NCBI GenBank assembly: GCA_963942565.1
Contig: OZ012685.1
Location: forward strand, 19,082,044-19,146,043
Source of the DNA: Maea johnstoni
Taxonomy: Eukaryota; Annelida; Polychaeta; Spionida; Magelonidae
DNA: 64,000 nt
Reading direction: 5' to 3'
The notes under the pieces are model-generated. The model did no database searches, was not told the DNA's origin, and saw only the letters and a list, made by a program, of their open reading frames with translations. The first letter of the stretch is position 1. The number at the start of each line of letters is the position of its first letter. Shown piece after piece: positions 1-10,449 of this stretch. Made by a program: the position numbers and the translations under genes.

Positions 1-668
1 CTATATGAGGAAGTTATTTTTCTTAGGCAGCTGAGCTGATGTATGTATATCAATTTAGCAAACCGTACAAATATTATGGCAAGTGCATCGCTAGTGGTTT
101 AATAACATCTAGCCTGTTAATTCCATGCTTGGTGTTAAGTTTTTAAGTTATTTCCTGGTAACAAATCATTGAAAATTAAATCCATGCTTTCCACTGACTG
201 AGAAGCATTCAATGATTCAGTGTTTGTAGACCAATGCGTGGGCAGTGCCTGTGGTTTTGAAGAGTGCCTTACAATAACATGCACACGTTCTTGTCAGTTC
301 AATACAGCAGTAGAGTTATGTGCAGGTACAGAACGACAGAATTAACCATTTGGAGAGTAGTTCCAAGAGTGCACGGGTATCAATTTACAAGCACGAGATG
401 TCAGATTACTCTATTTCACTCATTTTTGAAGAGTAAGGCGACCCCGCCTTCAGCTTCAAGCTCCAATAACTACATTTCTAACCATGAATTAACAATTACA
501 TGCCATCAAATATACTGCCAGAAGTTCCTTATATCCAATTAGCAGTGCAACTTGCGCAAACAGAATGTACAAACCTGATTAATTCGCGCGATTTCAATTG
601 GGTCCTGTGGTTCTTCATCTTGTAAATAGAGCAGCCATTTTGAAACCCCGGATGTTGTACAAGGCATA

Positions 669-676
669 TGACGTCA
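669..676. promoter_or_regulatory. CRE palindrome
   Basis: A perfect TGACGTCA (CREB/ATF site), about 300 bases upstream of the promoter-like patch at 900-1062. One 8-mer can occur by chance. Confidence 0.25.
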
Positions 677-899
677 CTTTTTCTGAGAAGTGGCCCCGAT
701 ATGGGGATTGAAAATAGTAGACATACTGTGGGAAAATATTCCCTCTCTAACATTTCAAAATGATCCGATCTTAATGCGATAAAAAGGGGACATATCCATT
801 AGCCAAGCAATTTTCATTTAGTTTTGTATGCAGTCAATTTTCATTTTAGTGACGTTAACATATCATTCCTTTTTCATTCTGAAAGAGGCCTTGGCGGGG

Positions 900-1062
900 A
901 TTTTGGTATAATTTGGGAGCTTTTACAATTTACCTATAGAGGGCGCAAGTCGTCGCATTTGCGCACCGTACTTCCGCTTTGGAAATGGCTGCCGCCCAAA
1001 TGGATAAATCCACCTGAACCTAGACCTAAAAGTTTTACCACAACCACACAAAATGGTAAGTT
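900..1062 (+). promoter_or_regulatory. Promoter-like CpG patch with a splice donor
   Basis: A locally CpG-rich stretch carries ACTTCCGC (ETS type) at about 969, then AAATGGCTGCCGCC (YY1-like) at about 983. Its ATG opens only a 10-codon frame (M-A-A-A-Q-M-D-K-S-T). A good donor (ATG then gtaagt) follows near 1055. This resembles a TATA-less promoter with a non-coding or uORF-bearing first exon on the plus strand. The gene it serves is unknown; it could be a distant first exon of PDPK1, but nothing proves that. Confidence 0.3.
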
Positions 1063-2561
1063 CCTGGTCTCATATCGTACATAATGGAAGGATATATTCC
1101 ATAGAATATCTAAAGATATATAGTCAATCCTAGCTTTTAAAAGGAAGGTGTTGGAAGACCAAGTCCATAAGGGCAACTGATGAGGAAGTCCTGTAAAATA
1201 TTGTCTGCTCATGAAAATCAGTGATTGGTGGCTAGTCTGCTCTGACAGGGTATTGTCTTGAATTGGCCAACTAAAGGTTGAACTGCAACATTGAATGAAC
1301 TGGGTATGACAAAAGGACAAATGTTAATTGACACGATTGAACTCAAAGATAAGCCTACCTGTGGCTTTTCTTAGAATAGAATATTCATTTTACAAAATTC
1401 CTCAATTGAATTGAGCATTTTGATTTTATATCATAGGTCTTAGATTATAAACAAGGTAACATCTGACAGTTCTGAGAAAAGCTTGCAAGTGCCATACCTG
1501 TCAACTTTCCTGATATTAGTAGTACTCTCCTGATATCAGACCCAAAATTAGCTGACAGTGTCTCACTGTCTCCTGATGGGGCACCTCATATGGACTGAAT
1601 ATGATGCTGGCATGGCCAGGAAGCGAGCGCGAAGCTTTGGATGATTTCATTTTTTTTTCATACTGACCAAAAGATAGCATAGATTGACCGACAATTAATG
1701 GCATCAACCAGCCACAAAATCTTCATTTCGCAACAAATGTAAAAGATAATTAATACTGCACTGCGATAGACACTATCGCGCGCGGTAACGCTTGGAAAAG
1801 TGTGGTGAGGGCCACGCTATGTCCAAGCACTAACGCGCGTGACTTAATCGAATCGAAAACATCTACATCGAAAAAAAATAGTCAATTAATCGGAGCAAAA
1901 AAATGGCTGATGAGCACAGCCCTAGTTTAAAGTATGAAAAGATCTAGTGGCAAAATGTGCTCCTAAAGCAAAAGGTGATGTTAATTTCACGCAAGATTTT
2001 TGTAAGCGAGACAAGAGACGAACAGACAGTACTTCCGTCTACGCATGTGAGCTGCACGTTGGACCATAACAACTTTATGGGTCCCTGTATGGATTTCACG
2101 ATGACGTCACACACACACTATTGACTTAATGCTCGCTTGCGCTCTTAGTGCAGCGTGCTCGCTATTAGATGTCCAGATGAAAGCTCCTGATATATGATGA
2201 TTTAGGAAATCTCTGAATGAACATTTACCAGAAAATAGGTCACTGACCTTCGATCTACTCTCTATTCTTCCAAATTTCTCTGTATACCTCAGTGAATGCC
2301 TTTCAAAACGGCCGATCCCAGAAAGGCAGTCTACCTGAATCGCTGTTCGCCATAAGGGACAATGACTTTATGTTGGGCCCTGCCTAAAAACAATCCACAT
2401 TTGCACTTAAGTAATTATTTTCCCATTTATGATGTACATGCAAAAAATGCTTCCTCCTGTCACGCTAGCTGTTTGTATTTTTACCAGCTGATTACTTAGA
2501 AATGTAGATGATACAGACAGGCATAGATTGAATTTTTGGTCTAAACACCTATCTCCGTTAA

Positions 2562-3049
2562 AGGGCAAATGCACCATCATAATGATTTAGGTTCAAAATG
2601 TGCCTATACGTGTCACCTTTCTAATAAGACCACCCGCAAGTCTGTCCTCCTCAGCACTCCTCAGATATGGCTTATGAAAGTTAGTAAAAAACTAGCCTGA
2701 GTCTGGGCATGGAGGCTGACATTGCAGGCCAATTAAGCCCAATTAAGCACAATCAGTGGTATGGAGTGACTGCCAGTGCTGCTTCTGATTGGTTGAGAGA
2801 TATCAGTGGCTGGAAGTGGCTGCCACTGATATCTCTCAACCAATCAGAAGCAGGGCTGGCAGTCACTTCATAAGCACCACTTCTGATAATGGCAGCCTCC
2901 ATGCCCAGACTCAGGCTAGTTTTTTACTAACTTTCATAAGCCATATCTGAGGAGTGCTGAGGAGGACAGACTTGCGGGTGGTCTTATTTGAAAGGTGACA
3001 CATATAGGCACATTTTGAACCTAAATCATCATGATGGTGCATTTGCCCT
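2562..3049. mobile_element. TTAA-flanked fold-back element (488 bp)
   Basis: Perfect TTAA on both sides (2558-2561, 3050-3053). The element is almost one long inverted repeat: its ends AGGGCAAATGCACC / GGTGCATTTGCCCT continue inward so that the left arm up to about 2720 pairs with the right arm from about 2895, with a second inner palindrome near 2780-2870. No coding capacity. TTAA targets suggest piggyBac-type mobilisation, but the ends lack the usual CCC start, so the family is uncertain. Confidence 0.85.
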
Positions 3050-3500
3050 TTAAGCAACCATGTTTTGATTGAATACTATGTTGTCCCACAACATTTCATC
3101 AAATGTAATGTCAATGTTTACTCGGTCACCAAAACACTTGAAATCTGTTGCTCAAATGAATTTTAAAGATAGAGCCCTTATAAATGCAGACAGCCTTTCT
3201 AGAATTGTCCGTTTTGTCTGGACACCACCTCATTCCCCTTTCACAGGCTTATCCTTTGTGTACATATTGAAATTATTTAAACAGCTAGGTGTTGTTCTAT
3301 GGGATAGATTCTGGAGTGCAGACAGGAAAGACAACCTCTTCTAAGGAAATTGCAGTTGGATGAACTTAGGTCTTCAATTACTCTTTTTTTGGATGGAAAG
3401 GCAAATTTAGTGCTTTTAGAAAGAGGGGGACATCCTGCCTCACACCCAGGGATTTGTCTTTCCCAAGGGCATATGCTCCTAAATTTTACAGACTTGGGAC

Positions 3501-3974
3501 TAGTGGTGAGTTGAGTGCTCGTAAGCTCAAGCATTCGCTCGTTCCTCCCGTGATTTTGAGCGCTCGACTCTCATTTTACATGCTCGAAAAAAACGAGCTC
3601 TGTTACCTGTAGAACAGGTGATCAATGGCGGCCGGTGGCGTGTGGAAAGGATCTTCACACGCAGACTTTGGCGGCCAAAAACAGCAAGAATACCATTTTC
3701 CCCCAGAAATAAACATAATAAAACGTATCCCTACCTTGTCTTGTGTTGTTTCTTGTCTTTCCGCCGCCTTGTTTCGCCGGGAAAGACAAGACCTTAAGGC
3801 GGACGATGTAAAACAAAATTGCGCCGCAGCATACACTGGCACATGCCAGGCACGCATATACGGTGTACCACGACATTGAGAATGGGTGCACCAGAAAATG
3901 GCGTAATACGTAATTATGCATCAAGCTCATGGCCGAGCGCTCGAGTCAAAATTTTGGGACGATTCCCATCACTA
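3501..3974. mobile_element. hAT-like non-autonomous element, TAGTG family (474 bp)
   Basis: Ends TAGTGGTGAGTTGAG and GATTCCCATCACTA are flanked by perfect 8-bp duplications cttgggac (3493-3500, 3975-3982), the hAT hallmark. It has no transposase frame. Its interior shares a GC-rich segment with the copies at 4222-4627 and 63459-63874. Confidence 0.88.
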
Positions 3975-4221
3975 CTTGGGACCCAAAATAACTTGCGTTT
4001 AACTAGTTTGTTGCCAGGTTTCAGCGTTACAAATAATCTCTGGTACAGGCAGCTGAGCATTTCATACTCAGCTACCAGAGATTATACATTGATTTCCACC
4101 TTTCTTTCACACGTTAGTGTATCTAGACTTCTTCCAACACCTTTTAATGATTGACTGTGATACCTTTATTGAAAGTGCAGGCTTAGTTGAGCTCTCCATC
4201 ATCTCGCCTGCATATAGCAAG

Positions 4222-4627
4222 TAGGGTTGTTGGATTTGTGTTGATTGATCGGAATTTATTTAGCATAATTAATCGATTCAGGTCGATTTTTCCTTCAACA
4301 TTGATGTCATTTTAATACAAACAATTTAAAACGACATTGCGCCGACCCATGCCGCATGCACATGGGTGTACAGCGGCATTTGAGAATTATTGCACCAAAA
4401 GATTGCGTGCTGCGGAGTACAGCGACTGACTTGGAAAAAAACAAAATTTTCATGTTTTTCTCCCGGTTTTCGGCTGGGTACAAGGCACACAATGTAAGTT
4501 GTCTAAAAGTTTTTGCTGTTGTTTTACATTTTGGGTGAAATACAGACATTTGAGCATAATTGATTTTGTCAAGCTGGCTTCACCCACAAACAATTCCTCG
4601 AGTTGTCAATTGATCGTCCGATCACTA
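4222..4627. mobile_element. hAT-like non-autonomous element, TAGTG family (406 bp)
   Basis: The left end TAGGGTTGTTGGAT and right end ATCGTCCGATCACTA match the family. The flanking 8-mers atagcaag and aatgcaag agree at 6 of 8 bases, a decayed target duplication. The interior shares the 'gcaccaaaa...gcg' and 'catgcacatg' type segments with the neighbouring copy at 3501-3974. Confidence 0.75.
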
Positions 4628-4635
4628 AATGCAAG

Positions 4636-5639
4636 GCATGAAAAAGAAAAGATCTTCCATAGAAAATGTAGATATTTGATAGGTCGGAAAGTTTTTAGGT
4701 GGGTCTGTGTCATCTGGAACTTTAATTTGCCCTGAATGTTAACTAACCTTTTTCATAGAGCAGCCTGATGTGAATTATTACTTTGTTCAGCCAACAACTG
4801 AATTCTCAGTATAAGAATACTCTGGCTATAAGAATACTGCCAGAGTTACCAGTTGCTTATATTCAGGGAAAGGTTATTTGTTTGCATAGAACAGAATTAA
4901 CAGATCTATATAAAATGCATGATACATGCTCTAAATTGTTGTGATATTAATGACCAGTATGTAATAAAGTAATTATTGGAAACATACTCAGTGGTCAGGC
5001 CTCACCCAGCAGGGTGTCTCAGCATTGTTTGGACTGCAAACCTGTGAAAAACATCTGTCAATTACAAACCAACAATAGAGCAATTTCAAATTATCATGAG
5101 TGCTAGGATATTACATCCAAATTAGATTCATTTCCTCAGTAAATAGCTAATAGATACTTGAATATAACACTCATTATTATAACTGCTCATTTTGGCCACC
5201 TAACTTCAAAGTCCTTCCGAAGGCACTGCTGATGTATCTACAAAACAATTTCTAATGATGAAGACTAGAATAGAGTTCATTTCGAACTTACGCTATTTTG
5301 GGCAAATGCCAATGGTACCCTACATGACCAGTAACCATGAGTAAACAATACTTGCATAACCTGCAGATTGTTATTCTAGTGCTTTAGTGCTTGTATGTAA
5401 CAAGTAAATATTGTGACATACAAGCAGATTAGAGGGCCTCTGTTCTAGATATGACAAATGGTATTCATTACGTAATTGTTCTTTTTTTTCATCTCAGTTA
5501 ATTGATCAGAATTTTGATTGATCAATCAATTTATAATTGATTATTTCTAATGGGTGCGATATACTAAAATATTGGTGCTAAAACAGAAACAAGTAAGCTT
5601 TTTGAAATCAGCAAGGTTTTGACCTTAACAAAAATTCAA
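4636..5639. other. Gene-free stretch
   Basis: AT-rich sequence between transposon clusters. I see no exon, RNA gene or complete repeat in it. Confidence 0.5.
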
Positions 5640-5736
5640 CCTTCAGTTAGGGCTGCATACCGCTAAGGGTGAAGCGGTACGGTACCATAACCGGTATCGT
5701 CGAAACGATACGGTATTTTATCGGTACTGCTATCAG

Positions 5737-6572
5737 TAGGGGTGTCATTGATATGAAATTTTATCGATTCGATTAATCGCTATATTTTTTGATCTGATTC
5801 GATTCGATTCGATACACCGTAACGTGCTCGTTGGGCACAATTAATTACCTAGTATATTGCTCAAAATAAAAAACATTCTTGCTTTTTTAATTCATTCATC
5901 AAACAGCAAATCAATGAATCAATTCTGTATTTATTCATTCATCAATTATTATAATCAATTATGATTTATATTAATTTATTTTTATTTCATTTGAATACAC
6001 ACATTACTTAATTTGATTTGTTTATGAATTTACTTTATATTTGATTCAATCTTTTATACTGTTACAATTCATTTTGTGGCTGTTATTTGTATTAATTTCC
6101 TCCATAGCCACATTGTATGTCTATATGGACATTCGTTACATTCGCTCATTTGAGACACGAACGTTCGAAACGTTCGTATCTCGAATACTGCGCACATGAT
6201 GAGCAGTACGTTTAGCGAACGTTTCAGACATTGTTGATCTGAACGTACTGCGAATTCTATGTGCGCAGTAAGATAAAATGGCCGCCTTTTGTTTTGGTGA
6301 GCGAATCGGTCTACCGCTCATAATTTTGCATGTACTTAAGTACAACGTAAAACGGCGGTGGTTTGTTGGACCGAGCGATCGCTCATGAGTTTTTGCGTGT
6401 ACTTTCGACTGACAGCCGTAGTACACTATAGAACTTAACCCCCAAATGTAGCGGCATTTGGGGGTAAATTTTGTCGATTCTGTCGCATCGATACGTTTGC
6501 TTTATCGATGCGACTATCGACATGGCCTGACTTTTCGGTGCATCGACTTGGCGACTATCGATGACACTCCTA
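5737..6572. mobile_element. hAT-like element nested in 5648-7135 (836 bp)
   Basis: Ends TAGGGGTGTCATTGATA and TATCGATGACACTCCTA are flanked by the perfect 8-bp duplication gctatcag (5729-5736, 6573-6580). The interior has a very AT-rich left half and an ACGTTCG-rich right half. Non-autonomous. Confidence 0.88.
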
Positions 6573-6750
6573 GCTATCAGTATCTTGAACTACGCTAAGT
6601 ACACACTTAGCGTAATTCCTGACATAAACCTAAAACGTATTTGTTGTCTGTCAGGTATTTTAATTTCAACATGTGATCAGATGTGAAAATTAAGCAGTCA
6701 TACTTACGGCAGCCAAACCTTGTTAACTTGAATAGATCAACATTCTGCTT

Positions 6751-6942
6751 GAAGGTACGATATATAGCGGCGATAGTTCCATCGCCGCTACAGTTCCATC
6801 GCCGCTACCATTAGTGAACTTGTGATTCTTATCGCTACCGCGTAGTGGCGCTGTATATCAGCGCCACTACGCGGCAACAAAAAGAATCACAAGTTCACTA
6901 ATGGTGGCGGCGATGGAACTATCACCGCTATATCGTACCTTC
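6751..6942. repeat. Long hairpin inside the 5648-7135 element
   Basis: Bases 6751-6942 form an almost continuous inverted repeat with outer ends GAAGGTACGATATA / TATCGTACCTTC and a perfect inner stem around GCGCCACTACGCGG. It may be an independent fold-back MITE, since one arm carries an extra copy of the ATCGCCGCTA unit. Its own target duplication is not clear. Confidence 0.8.
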
Positions 6943-7186
6943 CAAGTTTACAAGTTCGGCAACCGTAAGTATAATTTTTTACTGAATTATTTCATAGTAT
7001 TGAATGTTTGACATGGGTTTGTGTTTTGCAAAATACCGATAAGCAAACCGTTAAATATTGAAACGAGTATTCCCCGGTATTTTGCGAGACGGTATTCGGT
7101 ACGGTGCTGGTACCGGGTACCGGTGTACAGCCCTACCTTCAGTACAGGAATGTGAATTTCTGTTCTTGATTTGCTTATGGAAATCT

Positions 7187-7646
7187 TAGGGCTAGGAATC
7201 GCTCAGAAACTTCAGTTTCTGACTGATCAGTCGATTATAAATGATTATTTAAAGTATCCATATATCCTTCAAAACATACTAGTACCGATCCCAGAAGTTC
7301 ACCATTGAACCCAATATATAAAGTGGAGCCGGCGACATTTCAAAATCAGACTTGTCAAAAGAAGTATAATTCACTGCGTAACCTGGGTGTGGCGGCAAGA
7401 ATAGACAAGACAACAACATATGAGGTGGGCATATTTCTTTATTAATAGCTAAGGCAACGGAATAAGTAGTCAAGAAAGTGGTCAATGCTAAGGGGTTTTG
7501 TGGGGGAAATTGCGTTATTGTGTACGAAGTTAGCGATGTGGGGGGCAATCGAAAATAATCGGTTTTCGAAAACTTGACTCGAGCCGCTCAGATTTCTTGC
7601 CGATCTGATCGATTGATAGACCTTTCCATTGATCGTCTTAGCCCTA
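7187..7646. mobile_element. Possible decayed hAT-like element
   Basis: Left TAGGGCTAGGAATCG and right CGTCTTAGCCCTA look like hAT ends, and the interior is rich in GATCGATTG-like words as in the nearby families. The flanking 8-mers do not match well, so the call is tentative. Confidence 0.45.
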
Positions 7647-8294
7647 GAGATTTCCGATGTAGCTTTCATTGACTATTTTATTGATATACCCCTTGTATAC
7701 AGAATCTTACAATTTGCTCCAGATCTCTTGAATAAGCCTGATTGACGATGCTTAAGAACCTTGCACCAGAACATTACTGAAATATCTCTAACTGTTATGA
7801 AACTTTTATTTCATATTCCAATATTGGCATTTTAACCCCTTGCCTTATTCCTCAGATCCCTTTAATTAATCCTGATTGAAGAAAGTCAAGAACCTTGTGC
7901 CAGGGTATATCTGAAATATCTCTAAATGTTATTAAACTTCTATTCCATATTCCAAATGGCAATATTGGTATTTAAACCCCTTGCCTCATGCCTCTGACTA
8001 GCTACATGATGTAGCTATGAAATATTCATCTCTGCCAGAAAAGGGATCCAGGAGTTTAGAGGGCAGGCCAGTCCCCGTATGGCCATCAGCCAACACGGCT
8101 AGACAGTCTCAGGCCTCGACCCTCCAGCCTTGCACTGACCCACTGAGATATGCAGTGGTCTTAGGATCAATACATCTGTCTACCAGAACCAGACTTTGAA
8201 AGAGAGTATTCATATGTTAAGCAATCTTAAGGGGCAGTTTTTGTGATGTTTTCGACTATGTAGAGCTTAACTTTTCTTTTCAGTGTATAACCAT

Positions 8295-8490
8295 TCCAAT
8301 GCTAAGGCTACATTAGTCCAAAGAACAAGGATCATAATGGATGCAATTTTTTTTAAATCTAAACCCTGTCATGTTGGTATTCATTGGATAACTTTCGCTA
8401 AATATTCTTAGGTTAGTACCCATGTGCCAAGGTTTCAGTCAATTTTAAGGTTTTTTGCAACATTATGTATTAGCCACCAACAGCATATAA
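8295..8490 (-). mobile_element. TTAA-type MITE, CCCTT family, decayed copy
   Basis: It matches other copies (16385, 26513, 27484, 60335, 63383) through the words 'ccaatgctaaggctac', 'tcatgttggtattcattgg', 'gtttcagtcaatttt' and 'tagccaccaacagcat'. The end TTAA sites are no longer visible. Confidence 0.65.
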
Positions 8491-8639
8491 AAGGATAGTA
8501 GAGAGAAATGTCACATTTCAACACACATACATGTATATTGTATAGTACATTTCATTGTTTCCTCAGTAAAACCTGTAGGTGATATTTAGCCTATCCATTC
8601 CCCTAACAAACCTTAAACTGAAAGTAAAAAAAAAAGTAT

Positions 8640-8852
8640 TCTTTATTTTAAGTTGGTATATCAATTACAAGAAACACTTGAAAGCTACCAAGGCTCTTGG
8701 CCTACTGGACTGATGGCTTAAAGTGCCCTCCGAAGCACTGGTAAGCAGCAAGGAAATAAGTTTCCTTTTTTCCTGCCCCCACCGGGAATCAAACCCAGAT
8801 CGTCTGTGCACAGGCAAGCGTCTTAACCACTAGACCAACATACTGCCTGCAA
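8640..8852 (-). mobile_element. tRNA-derived SINE
   Basis: On the minus strand an A-box-like TGGTCTAGTGGTTAAGACG (8837-8819) and a B box GGTTTGATTCC (about 8795-8785) lie at tRNA spacing. They are followed by a non-tRNA body containing 'cttcggagggcactttaagcc', a type of conserved tail common in invertebrate tRNA-SINEs. The acceptor stem does not pair, so it is not a working tRNA gene. The low-coordinate limit is approximate. Confidence 0.65.
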
Positions 8853-9314
8853 TATGACCAGAATTACAGTAAACAACTTCTAAAATGTGTACATGGTCTG
8901 ACACAATGTAACATTTTGATGACCAAGTATTATTTTCAGAACCATACAACCAAGGGTCGTTTGTATTCAGTTTGATAATTCCTCTTGAATAATTTGTAGG
9001 TGATAGATATCACTTTATTTGGTGTCAGAGATATATGCATGGTCGGGATAGGAGATAATCCTGTATTGAAGCTTCATATACAGGGCATACCACTTCCAAA
9101 TGAATCCTGTAGTAGCCTATACATGTAGGACTTTTATTAGTCCCTGAGATTCTGTAGTCTCCATCACTTAAAATTGGTAGCCCACATAAGGGGTTAGCAT
9201 GTATTTTCACTTAAGGGTTCCCTGAAAGTTCAGTAGTTCATCAGCTACTACTTCCTTGTTTAGTAGCCGTATCGCCTACTTGTATATAGATTTAGTAGCT
9301 GTCGGCTACAGGGG

Positions 9315-10449
9315 CAGGGACTTAGCCAGGATTTTCATAACAGGGTGTCCAAATTGGGATCTCAAGAATTTAGGGTGTCCAAAATCCCTGATTGAAAAAG
9401 TAAAAATCATTACACTGAGTTAGTGGTGGGTCGATTAATCGCAAACTCGATTGCTCGGCTCGCTTTGGGCCGAGTTCCGATCAATCGAACTTGCCTTCCA
9501 ACGCTAGATCTTTGCCGAGCGATAATAAAAATAAACACAACCAGATGGCCGCCATCTTGAAACGTACGTGCGGTCGGCAGGATACACTGTTTCTCACTTC
9601 TGGAGTGAATTACAGTGTATAATCTAACAGAACGAGCGGAATCGGTAAGTTACAAAGTTTATACAATGCTGTTTCATTGTATGCATTACATAGATACTTT
9701 ATTTCAGGTTCAAATTGATGCGTAGATAGTCTTCCAATACGTGGTATTCACTTTCAGTTTCGTATGTTCCATAATTCACATACATTTCGCGATCTCGCAC
9801 ATTGATTTCTATCCTTGTTTCAGCTTTAATTTTCATTGTTTTTAATGATTATTACCATGGATTGCAAGTTCGGAATGTTGTATGTTTTATAAATGCGCAG
9901 TATTGCCGTGATGAGTAGCTTGCTGTGATGAGTTTGCTATCCGTTGTCATGGCTACTTTTCGAATTTTCCGCGTCCTCGCACATACCTTTCTATTCTTGT
10001 TAGGGCTTGTTTATTCGTTATAATTCTTAATTAGTATCACAGATTGTTAGTCCGAATTGTCTTGTCATTAGCAACATTGATTTGGGGCGGTAAAATTGTA
10101 TTTTTCTTCGAGTTTTGGGGGGCTATAAAACTAGTGGAAATTTAGCGTAGTAAACTACTAAATAATCGATTATAATCGATCAATCGCTCGTCGAAATTGA
10201 CGATTAATCGAGTCCGAAATTTTTAACGATTCCCAACACTACACTGAGTATGTACAATAACAAATAAAGTAATTATATGCTTAATTCCTCAGGAAATGTC
10301 TTAGTTATTATTTTGAAATTCAACTTGGAATTGGTATTTATCAAAAAACACATACCAAAATCTAGGGTGTCTTTTTACCTAAAGTCAGGTGTTTTTCATG
10401 AACCAGGGAGTCCAAAAGACACCCAGACACCCTGCTGGCTAAGACCCTG
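9315..10449. mobile_element. hAT-like MITE, CAGGG family, split by a nested element
   Basis: The left end CAGGGACTTAGCCAGG (9315) and right end CTGGCTAAGACCCTG (ending 10449) are the family's terminal repeats. Removing the insert at 9421-10241 and one copy of its duplication leaves about 300 bp, the usual length of this family. Clear flanking duplications were not seen. Confidence 0.75.
9421..10241. mobile_element. hAT-like element, TAGTG family, nested (821 bp)
   Basis: Ends TAGTGGTGGGTCGATT and GATTCCCAACACTA with a perfect 8-bp duplication cactgagt (9413-9420, 10242-10249). It is inserted in the CAGGG-family MITE and is about twice as long as the other TAGTG copies in the window. The subterminal parts repeat GATTAATCG and GATCAATCG words. 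No long frame. Confidence 0.9.

Larger units (their letters stand above)
1..2557. other. Non-coding stretch
   Basis: No coding exon was recognised. Apart from the promoter-like patch at 900-1062, bases about 1485-2200 look like a decayed interspersed repeat that begins with a 'tacctgtcaactttcctgat'-type end; related ends occur near 56930 and 62985. The small open frames here have no recognisable domains. Confidence 0.5.
5648..7135. mobile_element. hAT-like element with inserts (1488 bp)
   Basis: Ends TAGGGCTGCATACCG and CGGTGTACAGCCCTA form terminal inverted repeats, flanked by a perfect 8-bp duplication ccttcagt (5640-5647, 7136-7143). Subterminal GGTACCGGTA-like repeats are prominent at both ends. 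A second hAT-like element (5737-6572) sits inside it, and a fold-back hairpin lies at 6751-6942. No transposase frame remains. Confidence 0.88.

Noticed and set aside
934-1320. 128-codon frame on the minus strand
   Set aside because: No domain or homology recognised; it overlaps the promoter-like patch antisense and looks like chance.
3819-4154. 111-codon frame on the plus strand
   Set aside because: It crosses the border of a non-autonomous hAT-like element and has no transposase features.
8784-8840. Possible tRNA gene on the minus strand
   Set aside because: Same reason: tRNA-like boxes with no paired acceptor stem and a SINE tail.
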